A DNA stretch of 64,000 bases from Nitrospira sp. CG24B (GCA_002869845.2 NEWS02000001.1:26727-90726); one strand, 5' to 3'. Positions 30,325 through 39,684 are shown, numbered from the stretch's first letter. Numbers and translations are program-made. Notes: generated by a model not told the origin, from the sequence alone.

Positions 30325-30515
30325 CAGGATGTTCAAAAAGTCCAGACATCTCACCCCCCAACCCCGGCGCGCCAAGACACGCCTCTCCGCATGCAAGGCC
30401 GCAGCTCTCCAGATCTTTCCCGCTGTTCTATTCCGCGCTTCACGCTTCACGAGATGCACTTCACCTGTTTCAAAATGACGCGAGAACGACGCTCGAGGGC
30501 TTTTTCAACATCCTG
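30325..30515. repeat. MITE-like element with terminal inverted repeats
   Basis: 191 bp lies between the small membrane protein gene and corA. The left end CAGGATGTTCAAAAAG (30325-30340) and right end CTTTTTCAACATCCTG (30500-30515) are inverted repeats with one mismatch in 16. The inside is non-coding and includes CCCCGGCGCGCCAAGAC. The right terminus abuts the corA stop codon. A related block in inverted orientation lies at 56795-56859. No transposase is encoded, so this is a non-autonomous miniature element. Confidence 0.7.
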
Positions 30516-31571
30516 CTACAGCCATTTCTTTCGACGGAACCCGATGAGCATGATGGCAGCGACGAGACCCATGATGCCGATCGCCATCGGGTAGCCCCAC
30601 GGCCATTTCAACTCCGGCATATACTCGAAATTCATGCCGTAGATGCCCGCGATAAAGGTGAGCGGCATGAAAATCGTCGTGATCACCGTCAGCACTCGCA
30701 TGACGGCGTTGAGCCGATAGCTGACGCTTGAAAGATAGATATCGAGGCTCGCCGAAACCATTTCACGCAATGTCTCAATGGTGTCAACGATCTGCACGAC
30801 ATGGTCATAGACGTCTCGAAAAAAGACCTTGATGGGTTCATGCAAAAAGGGACAGTCCGAACGAGATAGGTTATTGATCGCTTCCCGGAGCGGCCACACG
30901 GCACGGCGCACGAACAACAACTGCTGTTTCAGCCCATGAATGTCTTTGAGGATGTCCGGCTTGGGATCGGTGATCACTCGCTCTTGCAGCGATTCGATCC
31001 GTTCTCCCAGCATTTCGAGCACTGCGAAATATTGGTCGACCACGGCATCAATGAGCGCATACAGCAGATAATCAGACCCATTTTGCCGGAGACGCCCTTT
31101 GCCGCCTCTCAGACGATCCCGCACTGACTGGAACACATCCGTCCCGTTCTCCTGGAACGACAGGACATAATTGCGTCCGAGGACGAAACTGACCTGTTCG
31201 ACCACAATGTCCCCTCCCTCAGAAGTCGTGAGCATCTTCATGACGAGAAAAAAATAGGTCTCATAGTCATCGAGCTTCGGACGCTGATCCGTGTTGGCGA
31301 TGTCTTCCAGCAAAAGAGGGTGAAGGCCAAAATGTTTCCCGAATCCTTCCAACACATCCACTTTATGGACCCCACCGACATTCACCCACGTCACGGTTTC
31401 ATCGGCAGGCAGTCGAAGCGCATTCACATCTGTGACCAGCTGCTCCTCGCACCGCGCACCGGCATAATTGAACAGGGTCATGCTCACAGCCTCAGTTCGC
31501 TGTTCGCCGATGTGAACAAGCGTGCCTGGTGAGAGCCCCGTCTTCTTCGACCGTTTCTGGACCAGTTTCAT
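30516..31571 (-). CDS. corA: CorA family magnesium/cobalt transporter
   Basis: About 351 aa from ATG 31571; an upstream start at 31619 is possible. The N-terminal alpha/beta cytoplasmic domain (VTWVNVGGVHKVDVLEGFGK) is followed by a long helix and two C-terminal transmembrane helices. The first ends in the selectivity signature GMN within IAGIYGMNFEYMPEL. The second is PMAIGIMGLVAAIMLIGF. The pentameric channel imports Mg2+. It is convergent with the leu operon across the MITE-like repeat and stops exactly at the repeat's end. Confidence 0.95.
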   Translation of the reverse strand: MKLVQKRSKKTGLSPGTLVHIGEQRTEAVSMTLFNYAGARCEEQLVTDVNALRLPADETVTWVNVGGVHKVDVLEGFGKHFGLHPLLLEDIANTDQRPKLDDYETYFFLVMKMLTTSEGGDIVVEQVSFVLGRNYVLSFQENGTDVFQSVRDRLRGGKGRLRQNGSDYLLYALIDAVVDQYFAVLEMLGERIESLQERVITDPKPDILKDIHGLKQQLLFVRRAVWPLREAINNLSRSDCPFLHEPIKVFFRDVYDHVVQIVDTIETLREMVSASLDIYLSSVSYRLNAVMRVLTVITTIFMPLTFIAGIYGMNFEYMPELKWPWGYPMAIGIMGLVAAIMLIGFRRKKWL

Positions 31572-31663
31572 CGTAACCTGCTTGTACGCAGATTCAACGG
31601 CCAGGTCAAGTCGGCACATGCTTGGTTCTTTTCATCTGTCGCCAGGCCTGCTACTCTCCTGTC

Positions 31664-32470
31664 ATGACATGGGACAATGAACTGGATGTTCTCAGCATGG
31701 CGATTCGGAAGGCTGGAGCAGAGGCCTTACGGTTCGCCGTTGATGGCTTTGAGACGATTCAGAAGCCGGACCAATCCCCAGTGACCTCGGCGGACCTGGC
31801 CGTGAATGAGGTCCTTCTCTCCCACCTGATGTCCGCGTTTCCTGAGGATGGATGGCTCTCTGAAGAATCACCTGATCATCTAGACCGACTTCAGAAACGA
31901 CGGGTCTGGGTGGTTGATCCGATAGACGGGACGAAAGCGTTCATCAGTGGTGAACCGGAGTATTGCATTTCCGTCGGCCTCATTGAACAGGGCCGACCGA
32001 TCGTGGCAGGCATCTTCAACCCTTCCACGGACGAATTATTCACTGCTACTCGAGGTGGAGGTCTGCGCCTCAATCATAAACCAGTTGCTCCACCAGCTTC
32101 GTGGTACGGTCGACATCCGGTCATCGGCCTGAATCAATGGGAACAACAGATCGGCCGCTTCCCCTCCCTGGAGCCATCGATCAATAAGCGGGCTATCCGC
32201 TCAATCGCTTGGGTACTCGCACTTGCCGCAACTGGCCGTATGGAGGGAGTCGTCACGTGGGAACCAGAAAATGAATGGGATGTGGCTGCGGGGACGCTTC
32301 TCATCACGGAGGCAGGGGGAACCATCTCCGATGGCCTCGGACAGGAACTACGCTTTAACCAACGCACGCCTCGCTATCGCGGCATCATCGCCACAGGCCC
32401 ACACTGTCCCGAGGTGCTCGCGCGACAACTCAGGTGCCTGACTTGTGGGACCGACAACGGCATTGCGTAA
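31664..32470 (+). CDS. cysQ: 3'(2'),5'-bisphosphate nucleotidase, CysQ-like
   Basis: About 268 aa from ATG 31664. Member of the lithium-sensitive inositol-monophosphatase superfamily. The metal sites are GWLSEES near residue 60, WVVDPIDGTKAFISG near 85 and ENEWDVAAGTLLITEAGG near 205. CysQ removes the 3'-phosphate from PAP/PAPS made in sulphate assimilation. Inositol or histidinol phosphatase activity is an alternative because the motifs are shared. It is divergent from corA with about 90 bp between. Confidence 0.8.
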   Translation: MTWDNELDVLSMAIRKAGAEALRFAVDGFETIQKPDQSPVTSADLAVNEVLLSHLMSAFPEDGWLSEESPDHLDRLQKRRVWVVDPIDGTKAFISGEPEYCISVGLIEQGRPIVAGIFNPSTDELFTATRGGGLRLNHKPVAPPASWYGRHPVIGLNQWEQQIGRFPSLEPSINKRAIRSIAWVLALAATGRMEGVVTWEPENEWDVAAGTLLITEAGGTISDGLGQELRFNQRTPRYRGIIATGPHCPEVLARQLRCLTCGTDNGIA

Positions 32471-32487
32471 TAGTGAGTGATGGAAGA

Positions 32488-32949
32488 TCAGGGTGCGGGA
32501 GGAGTGTCGCCAAGTCGTGTCATGGAGGTTTTCCTCGTCAGGTGGAACGTGCCACCCTTCTCTGATGGTGACGTGTTGGCACCAATTCGCTCATACCACC
32601 AGGTCCCGTCGCCTTCCACAGCGTCGGCAGAGAGGTTTACAACGAAACCGCCTTCCCGATCGTTTTCTTTCTGAGACCACTTACCGATCCATGTCCGGCC
32701 GTTGAGCTGAAGAGTTTCAAATCGCCCATCCTTGAATGCGTACGTACCGTTGCCCTGATCATCGAGTCGAAGAACGACCGCCCCGCCGTCTTCGTATTCC
32801 CATTCCCCTTCCAGGACGGAACGATCACCAGCCGAATGGTCTGCGGAGACAGAGAGAGGAACAGTGGCCCGATGACCGCATCCCGTCAACAGCAGCGCAG
32901 CAACAGCAGCGACTATGGGAGCGAGGTGCAGACTCATGGTCGAGTTCAT
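32488..32949 (-). CDS. Predicted lipoprotein of unknown function
   Basis: About 153 aa from ATG 32949; the second Met four residues later is also possible. It has a lipoprotein signal (IVAAVAALLLTGC, lipobox LTGC). The mature part starts HRATVPLSVSAD and contains EGEWEYEDGGAVVLRLDDQG and NGRTWIGKWSQKEND, a lipocalin-like or META-like small beta-barrel pattern with repeated Trp/Gly strands. The C-terminus has GTWWYERIGA. I recognise no named family. It lies downstream of the aminotransferase gene, which stops about 50 bp before this start. Confidence 0.7.
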   Translation of the reverse strand: MNSTMSLHLAPIVAAVAALLLTGCGHRATVPLSVSADHSAGDRSVLEGEWEYEDGGAVVLRLDDQGNGTYAFKDGRFETLQLNGRTWIGKWSQKENDREGGFVVNLSADAVEGDGTWWYERIGANTSPSEKGGTFHLTRKTSMTRLGDTPPAP

Positions 32950-33000
32950 AGCACGGGCTCTGGCTTCAGGCAAGAAACGGCCGCTTCCTCGCGCGCGCAT

Positions 33001-34158
33001 TTACAAGCCAGCTTGGGTCAACCGCCGACAGGCTTCATCGAGATCTAGGTCGGTCTTGGCATAACTGAAACGGACGAAGTTGGCCCCTGCCACACCGGGG
33101 ATAAAGGCCTCTCCCGGTACACCAGCCACACCGGTTTGTTCCAACAGATACATGGCGCGAGCTTTCCCGCTATCGCCTGGAAGTCGGGACACATCCGCCA
33201 ACACGTAATAGGCCCCCTCTGGGATCGAGGGAGTGAGTCCCGCCTTCGCCAGAGCGCTGCAAAATCTGTCGCGCTTGTGCTGGTAGTCTCGAGCCAGGCT
33301 CCCATAGAAATCGTCCGGCAAGTCTCGAATGCCACGAGCCACGCCCATTTGAAGCGGCGCCGGAGCACAAACATAGAGGAGATCGTTCATCGCGCCAATC
33401 GCTCGCGTCCACATCTGCGCAGCCACACTGTACCCGATCCGCCACCCCGTCACGCTGAATGTCTTGGAGTACCCTCCGATGGTCACCGTCCGTTCGGCCA
33501 TATTCGGCAAGGAGGCCATACTCACATGCCGTCGCCCGTCATAGAGAAAGTATTCGTAGATTTCATCCGTCAGGACAAACAGATCGTGCCGGCACGCAAA
33601 CTCTGCCAACGCCTCAAGTTCCGTTCGGCTGAAGACCTTGCCCGAGGGGTTGCCTGGCGAATTGACGATGATGGCCTTTGTTCTCGTGGTCACGAGCTGC
33701 TCAAGCTGAATCAACGAATAGGTCCAGGCTGGTGGCTGCATGTGGACCACCACAGGGACTGCTTCAACCGCCATGAGCGCGCTGATATGGTATTGATAGT
33801 ACGGCTCAAAGAGAATGACTTCATCACCGGGATTCAGTAGCGCAGCACAGGCACAGTGAAAGGCGCCGGTTGCCCCAGCGCTGACGGTGACTTCGGTTTC
33901 AGGATCGGCGCGAATCCCGTTATAGTGGGCCAGTTTGTCAGCGATGGCCTGCCGTAATTCAGGCAACCCATCGAAGCGCGTGTAGACGTTATGCCCATCT
34001 CTGATTGCCCGTTCAGCACCTTCAAGGACGATCGGCGGCACCGGCGTATCACAGACCCCCTGTGCCATATTGAGGCCCTTCGCATTCGCGCAGGCCTGGG
34101 TCATCGCCCGAATTTCCGATTGCGCGAGATCTCCCATCCGTCGACTGACTGTTCGCAT
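33001..34158 (-). CDS. Class I aminotransferase (aspartate/kynurenine type)
   Basis: About 385 aa from ATG 34158, preceded by GAAGGAGAAGGG. PLP fold type I. Motifs are LNMAQGVCDTPVPPIVLEGA, NVYTRFDGLPELRQAI, the VNSPGNPSGKVFSRTEL block near 165, LTDEIYEYFLYDG near 195, and the Schiff-base lysine in TIGGYSKTFSVTGWRIGY near 230. Closest groups are AspC-like and kynurenine/glutamine transaminase-like enzymes; the substrate cannot be decided. The lipoprotein gene downstream may be co-transcribed. Confidence 0.88.
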   Translation of the reverse strand: MRTVSRRMGDLAQSEIRAMTQACANAKGLNMAQGVCDTPVPPIVLEGAERAIRDGHNVYTRFDGLPELRQAIADKLAHYNGIRADPETEVTVSAGATGAFHCACAALLNPGDEVILFEPYYQYHISALMAVEAVPVVVHMQPPAWTYSLIQLEQLVTTRTKAIIVNSPGNPSGKVFSRTELEALAEFACRHDLFVLTDEIYEYFLYDGRRHVSMASLPNMAERTVTIGGYSKTFSVTGWRIGYSVAAQMWTRAIGAMNDLLYVCAPAPLQMGVARGIRDLPDDFYGSLARDYQHKRDRFCSALAKAGLTPSIPEGAYYVLADVSRLPGDSGKARAMYLLEQTGVAGVPGEAFIPGVAGANFVRFSYAKTDLDLDEACRRLTQAGL

Positions 34159-34367
34159 GACCCTTCTCCTTCTCCAGGCTCCACGATCGGTGTCCTTTGT
34201 GGCAGAGGATGATGCCGGCGTCAAGATGGAGTCAGGATTGTGAGCGTGGTCGAAGCAGTCATAGATGTCACCCTAGGTACAATAGAGATTCTGCTTGCTC
34301 AGGCCGGCTCTATGCGTACACTAAAGGCTGCTGGCCCCCCGATCTTCAATTGGAAAGGACCACTGCC

Positions 34368-34724
34368 GTGGCATCAAAGACATCTCGGGAACTCAGTCAG
34401 GCAGATGCGAACCAACAGGACCGACGTGGCAGAAGACTTGCCCTCTCCTGCCGCCTGTTTTTCTTTGGCGATGATGACTTTGAAGGTGAAGCGAAGATTC
34501 TGGACATATCAACAAACGGGTGCAGCGCCGAATCATCGATCGACGTGACAGTTGGGATGCTGCTGAAACTGTCCTTGTTTCTTCCTGATTTTAAGTGGCC
34601 CCTCCGCGTCGATCAGGCCATCGTGCGTTGGATCGATGGAAAACAGTTCGGCCTGGAGTTCACCAGCATTCGCCTGGCCCAGCGCGAACGATTAAGAGGC
34701 CTGATCATGAAGGTCAGGCCTTAA
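34368..34724 (+). CDS. PilZ-domain protein
   Basis: 118 aa from GTG 34368 with AAAGGA at good spacing. The first c-di-GMP box RRxxR is present as DRRGRRLALSC near residue 18. The second box D/NxSxxG appears as DISTNGCSAES near 45. The tail VRWIDGKQFGLEFTSIRLAQRERLR is the standard PilZ ending. A single PilZ domain acts as a c-di-GMP receptor, for example in motility or polysaccharide control. No cyclase or phosphodiesterase is adjacent. It stands alone between divergent and convergent neighbours. Confidence 0.85.
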   Translation: MASKTSRELSQADANQQDRRGRRLALSCRLFFFGDDDFEGEAKILDISTNGCSAESSIDVTVGMLLKLSLFLPDFKWPLRVDQAIVRWIDGKQFGLEFTSIRLAQRERLRGLIMKVRP

Positions 34725-35003
34725 GAGCGATCCGTCTCAATTGAGGCCCTAATGATGGAGGTTTCTCCATCGAAGTTTGATGCGATGGGCGTCTACAAAT
34801 ACGCAGTAAGCAGAATGCCGATCAGTCAATGCGCATGTCAGGCCCCACTTCTCTGGCGGGTCATCTACAATCGCGGCTATGGCAAACACGACGAGAAGTC
34901 AAAACAGTAAGCGACAAAGAGCTGCCATCTCCGTCCGCTCTCAGGGCGCTACTCGGCAACGAGATTCAGAAAGTGCTTCCCCGTTCATGATCGTACCGCT
35001 TCC

Positions 35004-35579
35004 ATGCCTGCGTTGTGGTTGCCTGACCGTCTCGATCACCCCTCTATTCTTCTCTTCCTTGTCGGTCGAGGCACCTCGACTTTTATCTGTCGGTCGTGCG
35101 AGGCACAGCATTACCTATCAGTCACCCGGCGGAGGGATGGTTTCGACATTTGCTTTCAACGGTACACGCGTCGATATCCCTTGGAGTACGACGACGACGG
35201 CGAACTGCCTCCGATTGTCACTTTGAACGCCTGTCGACACTCGGCGGGTGAGTCGAACGACGACAGGTTTGCGGGACCCATCGTGGTCTATCCTCGTAAG
35301 AAGAGCTTTTCGCGGTCTGAAGTCGAAGCGATCTGGCGAGCTACGAAGGGGCGCTGCCACATCTGTCGTCAGTGCTGGCCGCTCGACCGACACGGAAAGC
35401 GCGGATGGCACATCGATCACGTCATTCCTCACATCGGCGGCGGGCGCGAAGTCGAGAAACTTCCGAACTTCAGGGTTGCGTGTGCCAGATGTAACCTTAA
35501 GAAAGGGAAGGGCTTCACGGAAGCGAGTATTCGCCAGGGGCTCCGTCAACTCGTTGAGCTTCTCGCGCAGCATATGTAG
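35004..35579 (+). CDS. HNH endonuclease domain protein, probably frameshifted at its 5' end
   Basis: 191 aa in this frame. The C-terminal HNH/McrA-type nuclease is complete. CHICRQCWPLDRHG supplies one Cys pair, WHIDHVIPHIGGG has the catalytic His-Asp-His, and FRVACARCNLKKGKG supplies the Asn and second Cys pair. N-terminal to it, TFICRSCEAQHYLSV is half of a zinc ribbon. The other half, LPCLRCGCLTV, is read in another frame of the preceding ORF that starts at 34879. The natural gene therefore probably spans 34879-35579 with a frameshift near 35030-35090. No methylase or phage genes are nearby. Confidence 0.7.
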   Translation: MPALWLPDRLDHPSILLFLVGRGTSTFICRSCEAQHYLSVTRRRDGFDICFQRYTRRYPLEYDDDGELPPIVTLNACRHSAGESNDDRFAGPIVVYPRKKSFSRSEVEAIWRATKGRCHICRQCWPLDRHGKRGWHIDHVIPHIGGGREVEKLPNFRVACARCNLKKGKGFTEASIRQGLRQLVELLAQHM

Positions 35580-35761
35580 TCGAATGGATTAGATATTAAT
35601 ATTTACGTATTTACAATTAGCGTTCATCGAAGGATCACAAAGAAGTGAATGCATACGCCAAAGACGGTTGGAAGGCCGCTGACCTCTTTGGTGCCGGCTA
35701 AGGACTTGAAGACCAAGTAATTGAGATCAACGCCTTCACAATACCCCAGACACTCCCATCC

Positions 35762-36382
35762 CTACGACTTCCCCCACAAGCCTTCCAACCGCTGGGCTCT
35801 GCCACAGCCGTACTTGTAATACTTATACCGGAGCGGGTTTTTCTTGTAGTAATCCTGATGGTACTCTTCAGCCTGGTAGAAGGTTGAGGCTTGAACCAGC
35901 TGAGTCACGATGGGCTGGGGAAAGCGCTTCGACTCTTCGATCGCACGTTTTGACTCTTCCGAGAGCCGCTTTTCTTCGTCAGTTGAATAGAAGATGGCTG
36001 CGCGGTACTGGGTCCCATGGTCGCAGAATTGCGCGTTCGGCGTGACCGGATCGATGTTGTGCCAAAAGGCATCCAAGAGTTTCTGGTACGTGACTTTCGT
36101 TGGATCGTAGGTGACTTCAACCGCTTCTGCGTGACCCGTCCGTCCAGCCGAGACCTCTTCGTAGGTGGGGTTGGCCACAGTGCCGCCCATGTAGCCCGAG
36201 ACTGCGGTGAGGACTCCGTCCACCTTTTCGAAGGCCTCTTCCATGCACCAGAAACAGCCGCCTGCAAAATACGCCTTAGCGGTGGTCGGTGCGCTCTGCA
36301 CTCCACTTGAGGGCCAGCCTGTGAGAGTCGCACAGATCACGAGACTAATGCTGATAGATGTCAGACGCTGCAGGATTGTCAT
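35762..36382 (-). CDS. msrA: Exported peptide methionine sulphoxide reductase A
   Basis: 206 aa. The N-terminal signal region has a hydrophobic core (ISISLVICATLTGWPSSGV), placing it in the periplasm or membrane. The catalytic motif GCFWCMEEAFEKVDGV near residue 42 holds the active cysteine. It is followed by SGYMGGTVANPTYEEVSAGRTGHAEAVEVTYDP and the C-terminal QDYYKKNPLRYKYYKYGCGR with the resolving cysteine. It reduces methionine-S-sulphoxide. The start has a GAAGGAGGAG ribosome site. MsrB is not found beside it. Confidence 0.95.
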   Translation of the reverse strand: MTILQRLTSISISLVICATLTGWPSSGVQSAPTTAKAYFAGGCFWCMEEAFEKVDGVLTAVSGYMGGTVANPTYEEVSAGRTGHAEAVEVTYDPTKVTYQKLLDAFWHNIDPVTPNAQFCDHGTQYRAAIFYSTDEEKRLSEESKRAIEESKRFPQPIVTQLVQASTFYQAEEYHQDYYKKNPLRYKYYKYGCGRAQRLEGLWGKS

Positions 36383-36518
36383 GATCGTCTCCTCCTTCTT
36401 CTTCAGAGTCGTCGCAGTAGTCTTATTCTTACATCTTACTACGACGCGTGCGGAGAGGTGGATGTGGGGAGAACTCGCGTGGTAGCAGACAGGAGCCGAT
36501 ATGTGAGTCCTTCACGCG

Positions 36519-37061
36519 TCAAACTGGAATATACTGGTCGAGATCCCGTTCTGTACGACGCGCTCGTCGCTGGCGCCCATCCATGAGTTTCATGATCAGT
36601 TCAATAGCCTCCTCCGGTGAGGCAGCGGCTTGGACCAATCGCGTATCGAGTTTTCGAAAAAAAGCGACATCGGCAGGAGACGCCTCGACGAGAATGACCG
36701 GCTTCCCAGCCTTCACGGCCAACGCTACTTCCGACACTGTGCCCGAACCACTTAATCCGCAGGCCACCACAACATGACTGGTCAGAACATTGATATTGTT
36801 TCGGCCACTGCCCATTTCCGTGATGATCGGCACGTCCACATGGCGGGACACCTTGTCCTTGGCCGTCGGCAAGACCCCGATGGTCAAGCTTCCGCCCACC
36901 CGCTTGGCTCCTTCGCACGCCGCGTCCATGACACCCACGTTTCGACCACCGGTCAAGACAACCCAACCACGCCGGGCAATAAATTCTCCAAGGATCCTGG
37001 CATTCTCAAGGTCCTTCTTCGCAGCCTTGGCCGGCCCCATTACTCCCACCACAAATCGCAT
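36519..37061 (-). CDS. SLOG/TIGR00725-family nucleotide-binding protein
   Basis: 180 aa from ATG 37061 with AAGGAGG. Rossmann-like fold related to LOG/DprA-type proteins: VVGVMGPAKA at the start, WVVLTGGRNVGVMDAACEGAKR near 40, GVLPTAKDK, TEMGSGRNNINVLTSHVVVAC near 90, and GTVSEVALAVKAGKPVILV. The GGxxGVM and E-x-G-S-G-x-N elements suit nucleotide or ADP-ribose binding. The LOG motif PGGxGTxxE is absent, so cytokinin phosphoribohydrolase activity is not claimed. It follows the TPR-protein gene with a small gap. Confidence 0.8.
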   Translation of the reverse strand: MRFVVGVMGPAKAAKKDLENARILGEFIARRGWVVLTGGRNVGVMDAACEGAKRVGGSLTIGVLPTAKDKVSRHVDVPIITEMGSGRNNINVLTSHVVVACGLSGSGTVSEVALAVKAGKPVILVEASPADVAFFRKLDTRLVQAAASPEEAIELIMKLMDGRQRRARRTERDLDQYIPV

Positions 37062-37090
37062 CAATCCTCCTTCAGTTCGCTTCCTCTTCC

Positions 37091-38728
37091 TCAAAACCGA
37101 GAGGCGGTGAGGGTCACATCCGCATGTTCCCAGACTTGTTTCCATTGTTCTTCCGCGGCATCGGCTTCACGGCCTTTCCGCTGAGCGCGAAGACTCTGCA
37201 TGAGTCCAAACTGGGCCCAGCCGTTCCGTGGATTCTTGGTCAGATCCGCTCGGTAGACCGCTTCCGCCTTACCCGGCAGACCGGCCTTCAACAAGACGGC
37301 GCCGAGATAGTGGCGAATGGGAATCGGCCAGAACGGCGGTTCGGTGTAAGGCAGCTCCTCCTCCAGCTTGACGGCATCCGTGAGGGATTTGATGGCCTCA
37401 TCGTATTGACGGCGATGCGTCGCCAGCTCACCAGCCAGCAGCCGTTCCGCGATCTTCAGGAGGGTCCGTTCCGTTTTCTCTTCCCGCGTCCGATCACGCC
37501 CGAGGCGCTTCGCCAGGCCAGCTAACACCACGTGCTCGCCCTCGGCCCCGGGCATACGACCGGACGTCGCGAGCGCCATTCCCCTTCCCAGTCGCCACAT
37601 CCCCTGTTGCACGTGCAGCGACTTTGGAGGAGGCGGTTCACGCAGCAAGTCATCCCATTGTCCAAACCTGATCATCGACCACAAGGGAGCTGGAAGGTAC
37701 AATTCCTTCCAGGCATCTTTCCGCACTTCCTCTTCGGTAATCGTCCCCGCCAGTTGACGGGCCACCTTCAAAGCCTCGGTTTTTCTTCCCTCCATCACCA
37801 ATGAAGCCCAGAGAAAATGGAGGTTGTGGGTGTAATAGCCGTCGGCATAGTCGCCGTGTAACTGTCTCCTGGCCAGATAGTTGCGATCGACCTCCGCCGC
37901 ATGCGCATTCTGTTCAGCCGCCTCGTGGTATCGACCGAGTCGCATATAGATGTGGGCCGGCATGTGGACCAGGTGAGCAGCACCCGGCATCAGCCCGGGC
38001 AGTCGCTCTGCACAAGCGACGGCTCGGTCCGGGTTCGGAGAGGCTTCGACCGCATGGATATAGTAGTGGCACGCTCCTGGATGATCCGGGAAACGCGCCA
38101 GAATCGATTCTAACGCCGACACGATTTCTTGAGTGCCTGGTTGGGGCCGCCCGTCTGCCGTCCATAAATCCCACGGCCGCAGGTCCATCAAGGCTTCGGC
38201 GAACAACACGCCGGCATCCGGATCGTTCGGATGTTGCTGCCAAACTACACGCATCGCGTCCGCATACGCTTTATCGAGGGCCGGTCGTGCATGTCCACGG
38301 AGCTCGTATCGCTTGCCGATCGCGTCGATATAAGCCTGTTCGGCTGCGCTCACGCGGGCACGATGCGCGCGAGCATTTTGTACGGCCTCCCACGCCCGTC
38401 GTTCAGCTGCCTTATCCATCGCCGCATTGATGTTCGGACCCGATGCGAGCGCCACCCCCCAATAGGCCATGGCGGCAGAGGGGTCCAGGCGAGCGGCTTC
38501 TTCGAAGGCCTGGATCGCCTCTTCATGGTTGAAGGCGTACACAAACCGCAAACCTTGATCAAAATATTGCTGCGCCTCGTGTGAACTCGTCGTGATGGGG
38601 AGATGGAGAGTACCGAGATTCTCAAAGAGGGGCACCCGAGCGGTAAAACGTTCAGAGGCTGCACTGAGATCGATCGGCAACAAGCTGAGCCACAGCACAG
38701 CCCGCAAGAGAACACGAACGGTGGTCAT
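37091..38728 (-). CDS. Exported tetratricopeptide-repeat protein
   Basis: 545 aa. Signal peptide MTTVRVLLRAVLWLSLLPIDLSA. TPR-like helices begin near residue 45 (SHEAQQYFDQGLRFVYAFNHEEAIQAF, then EEAARLDPSAAMAYWGVALA). Later ones include HPGACHYYIHAVEASPNPDRA and LVHMPAHIYMRLGRYHEAA. The last motif KAEAVYRADLTKNPRNGWAQFGLMQSL is a clear TPR. The protein belongs to a widespread exported TPR group with no enzyme assigned; a role as periplasmic scaffold is inferred. It is the first gene of the leftward unit with the SLOG protein. Confidence 0.85.
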   Translation of the reverse strand: MTTVRVLLRAVLWLSLLPIDLSAASERFTARVPLFENLGTLHLPITTSSHEAQQYFDQGLRFVYAFNHEEAIQAFEEAARLDPSAAMAYWGVALASGPNINAAMDKAAERRAWEAVQNARAHRARVSAAEQAYIDAIGKRYELRGHARPALDKAYADAMRVVWQQHPNDPDAGVLFAEALMDLRPWDLWTADGRPQPGTQEIVSALESILARFPDHPGACHYYIHAVEASPNPDRAVACAERLPGLMPGAAHLVHMPAHIYMRLGRYHEAAEQNAHAAEVDRNYLARRQLHGDYADGYYTHNLHFLWASLVMEGRKTEALKVARQLAGTITEEEVRKDAWKELYLPAPLWSMIRFGQWDDLLREPPPPKSLHVQQGMWRLGRGMALATSGRMPGAEGEHVVLAGLAKRLGRDRTREEKTERTLLKIAERLLAGELATHRRQYDEAIKSLTDAVKLEEELPYTEPPFWPIPIRHYLGAVLLKAGLPGKAEAVYRADLTKNPRNGWAQFGLMQSLRAQRKGREADAAEEQWKQVWEHADVTLTASRF

Positions 38729-38878
38729 TGCCGAATTTTTAGCAGACGCGACCCCTATCTGGCTAGAGGAGCAGATGCGCCTGTATGACGGGATCGTTGT
38801 CGGGTCAGTAGGATTCGCCCTTTTCTAACGGCGAAGCGATGGAGAAGTATTCAGCGTCAACGGCTCACCGGGACAAGC

Positions 38879-39555
38879 TTACAGATGGAGCGACTGACCA
38901 TCACTTTCCTGAGGATGAAACGGGTGCTCATGTTCCTGATGAGGATTGGGCGTCTCGCTGACCGTCGGTTTCTTCCGACCGATACGGTTTCGCTTGAGAG
39001 AGGCAGCCGCCGTGCTGGTAGTAGATACCTGTGAAAATGTACCGGCTTCTAGCTCTTTTCCAAGATGAACGAGGACCTCCTGCTGAGAGGTCACCAAGGA
39101 GGTCAGCTCTTGAATGTGCGACGTCAGCCTGGCAATCTCATCTTGCTGCCCGATCATGCAGGCTCGGATTTCGGCGACTTCTTCCGACTGAACAAGAGCC
39201 GGCACCGGAGACGGCTGTTGTAGGATTGTGACTTTCGCGGCCACCGGGCTCTCTGCTTCCTGGATTGGCTCCCCCACTCCATTCGGCCAGACGGGACCCT
39301 CCCTTGCCCTTGGATCGTGGAATGCTCCATCCTTCGGTCGGGGAGCGCAAGGGGTTTACGCAGGCGTGGATGGATCTCATCCTCATAGCGCGTGACGTAG
39401 GCAAAGAGGTCAACCACCTTGCGCCAGCACAGGGCGCTAGCATTGAGCAGGATCTGACCGTAGGGCCTGGCGACCGGCCGAGCTTCATCAATCTGCTTCT
39501 GTGATGGGATTCGGTGAATGAGGTTGATGGGTTCTTTATTGAATCGTGGGGCCAT
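38879..39555 (-). pseudogene. Coiled-coil protein gene, apparently frameshifted
   Basis: The 5' part (from ATG 39555, ribosome site AAGGGG) reads MAPRFNKEPINLIHRIPSQK... LFAYVTRYEDEIHPRLRKPLAL. This reading frame then turns into an Arg/Ser/Lys-rich, shadow-like tail. A second frame, open from just after the codons for PLAL, gives PKDGAFHDPRAREGPVWPNG and continues into GEPIQEAESPV. It then forms a coiled coil (IRACMIGQQDEIARLTSHIQ) and a basic tail to 38879. Joining the two gives one sensible protein of about 225 aa, so a frameshift near 39330-39350 is likely. Function unknown. Confidence 0.5.
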
Positions 39556-39684
39556 CTGGCAGATCCCCTTCCCCTTCAATCAGACCTAGTGGGATACCTT
39601 TATTGTACCTACTCCTCGCGCACAGAAGAGTCAACCCTTTTATTCTGCGGTCGATTAAACATGTTTGGAGTCCTCATGAGACAG

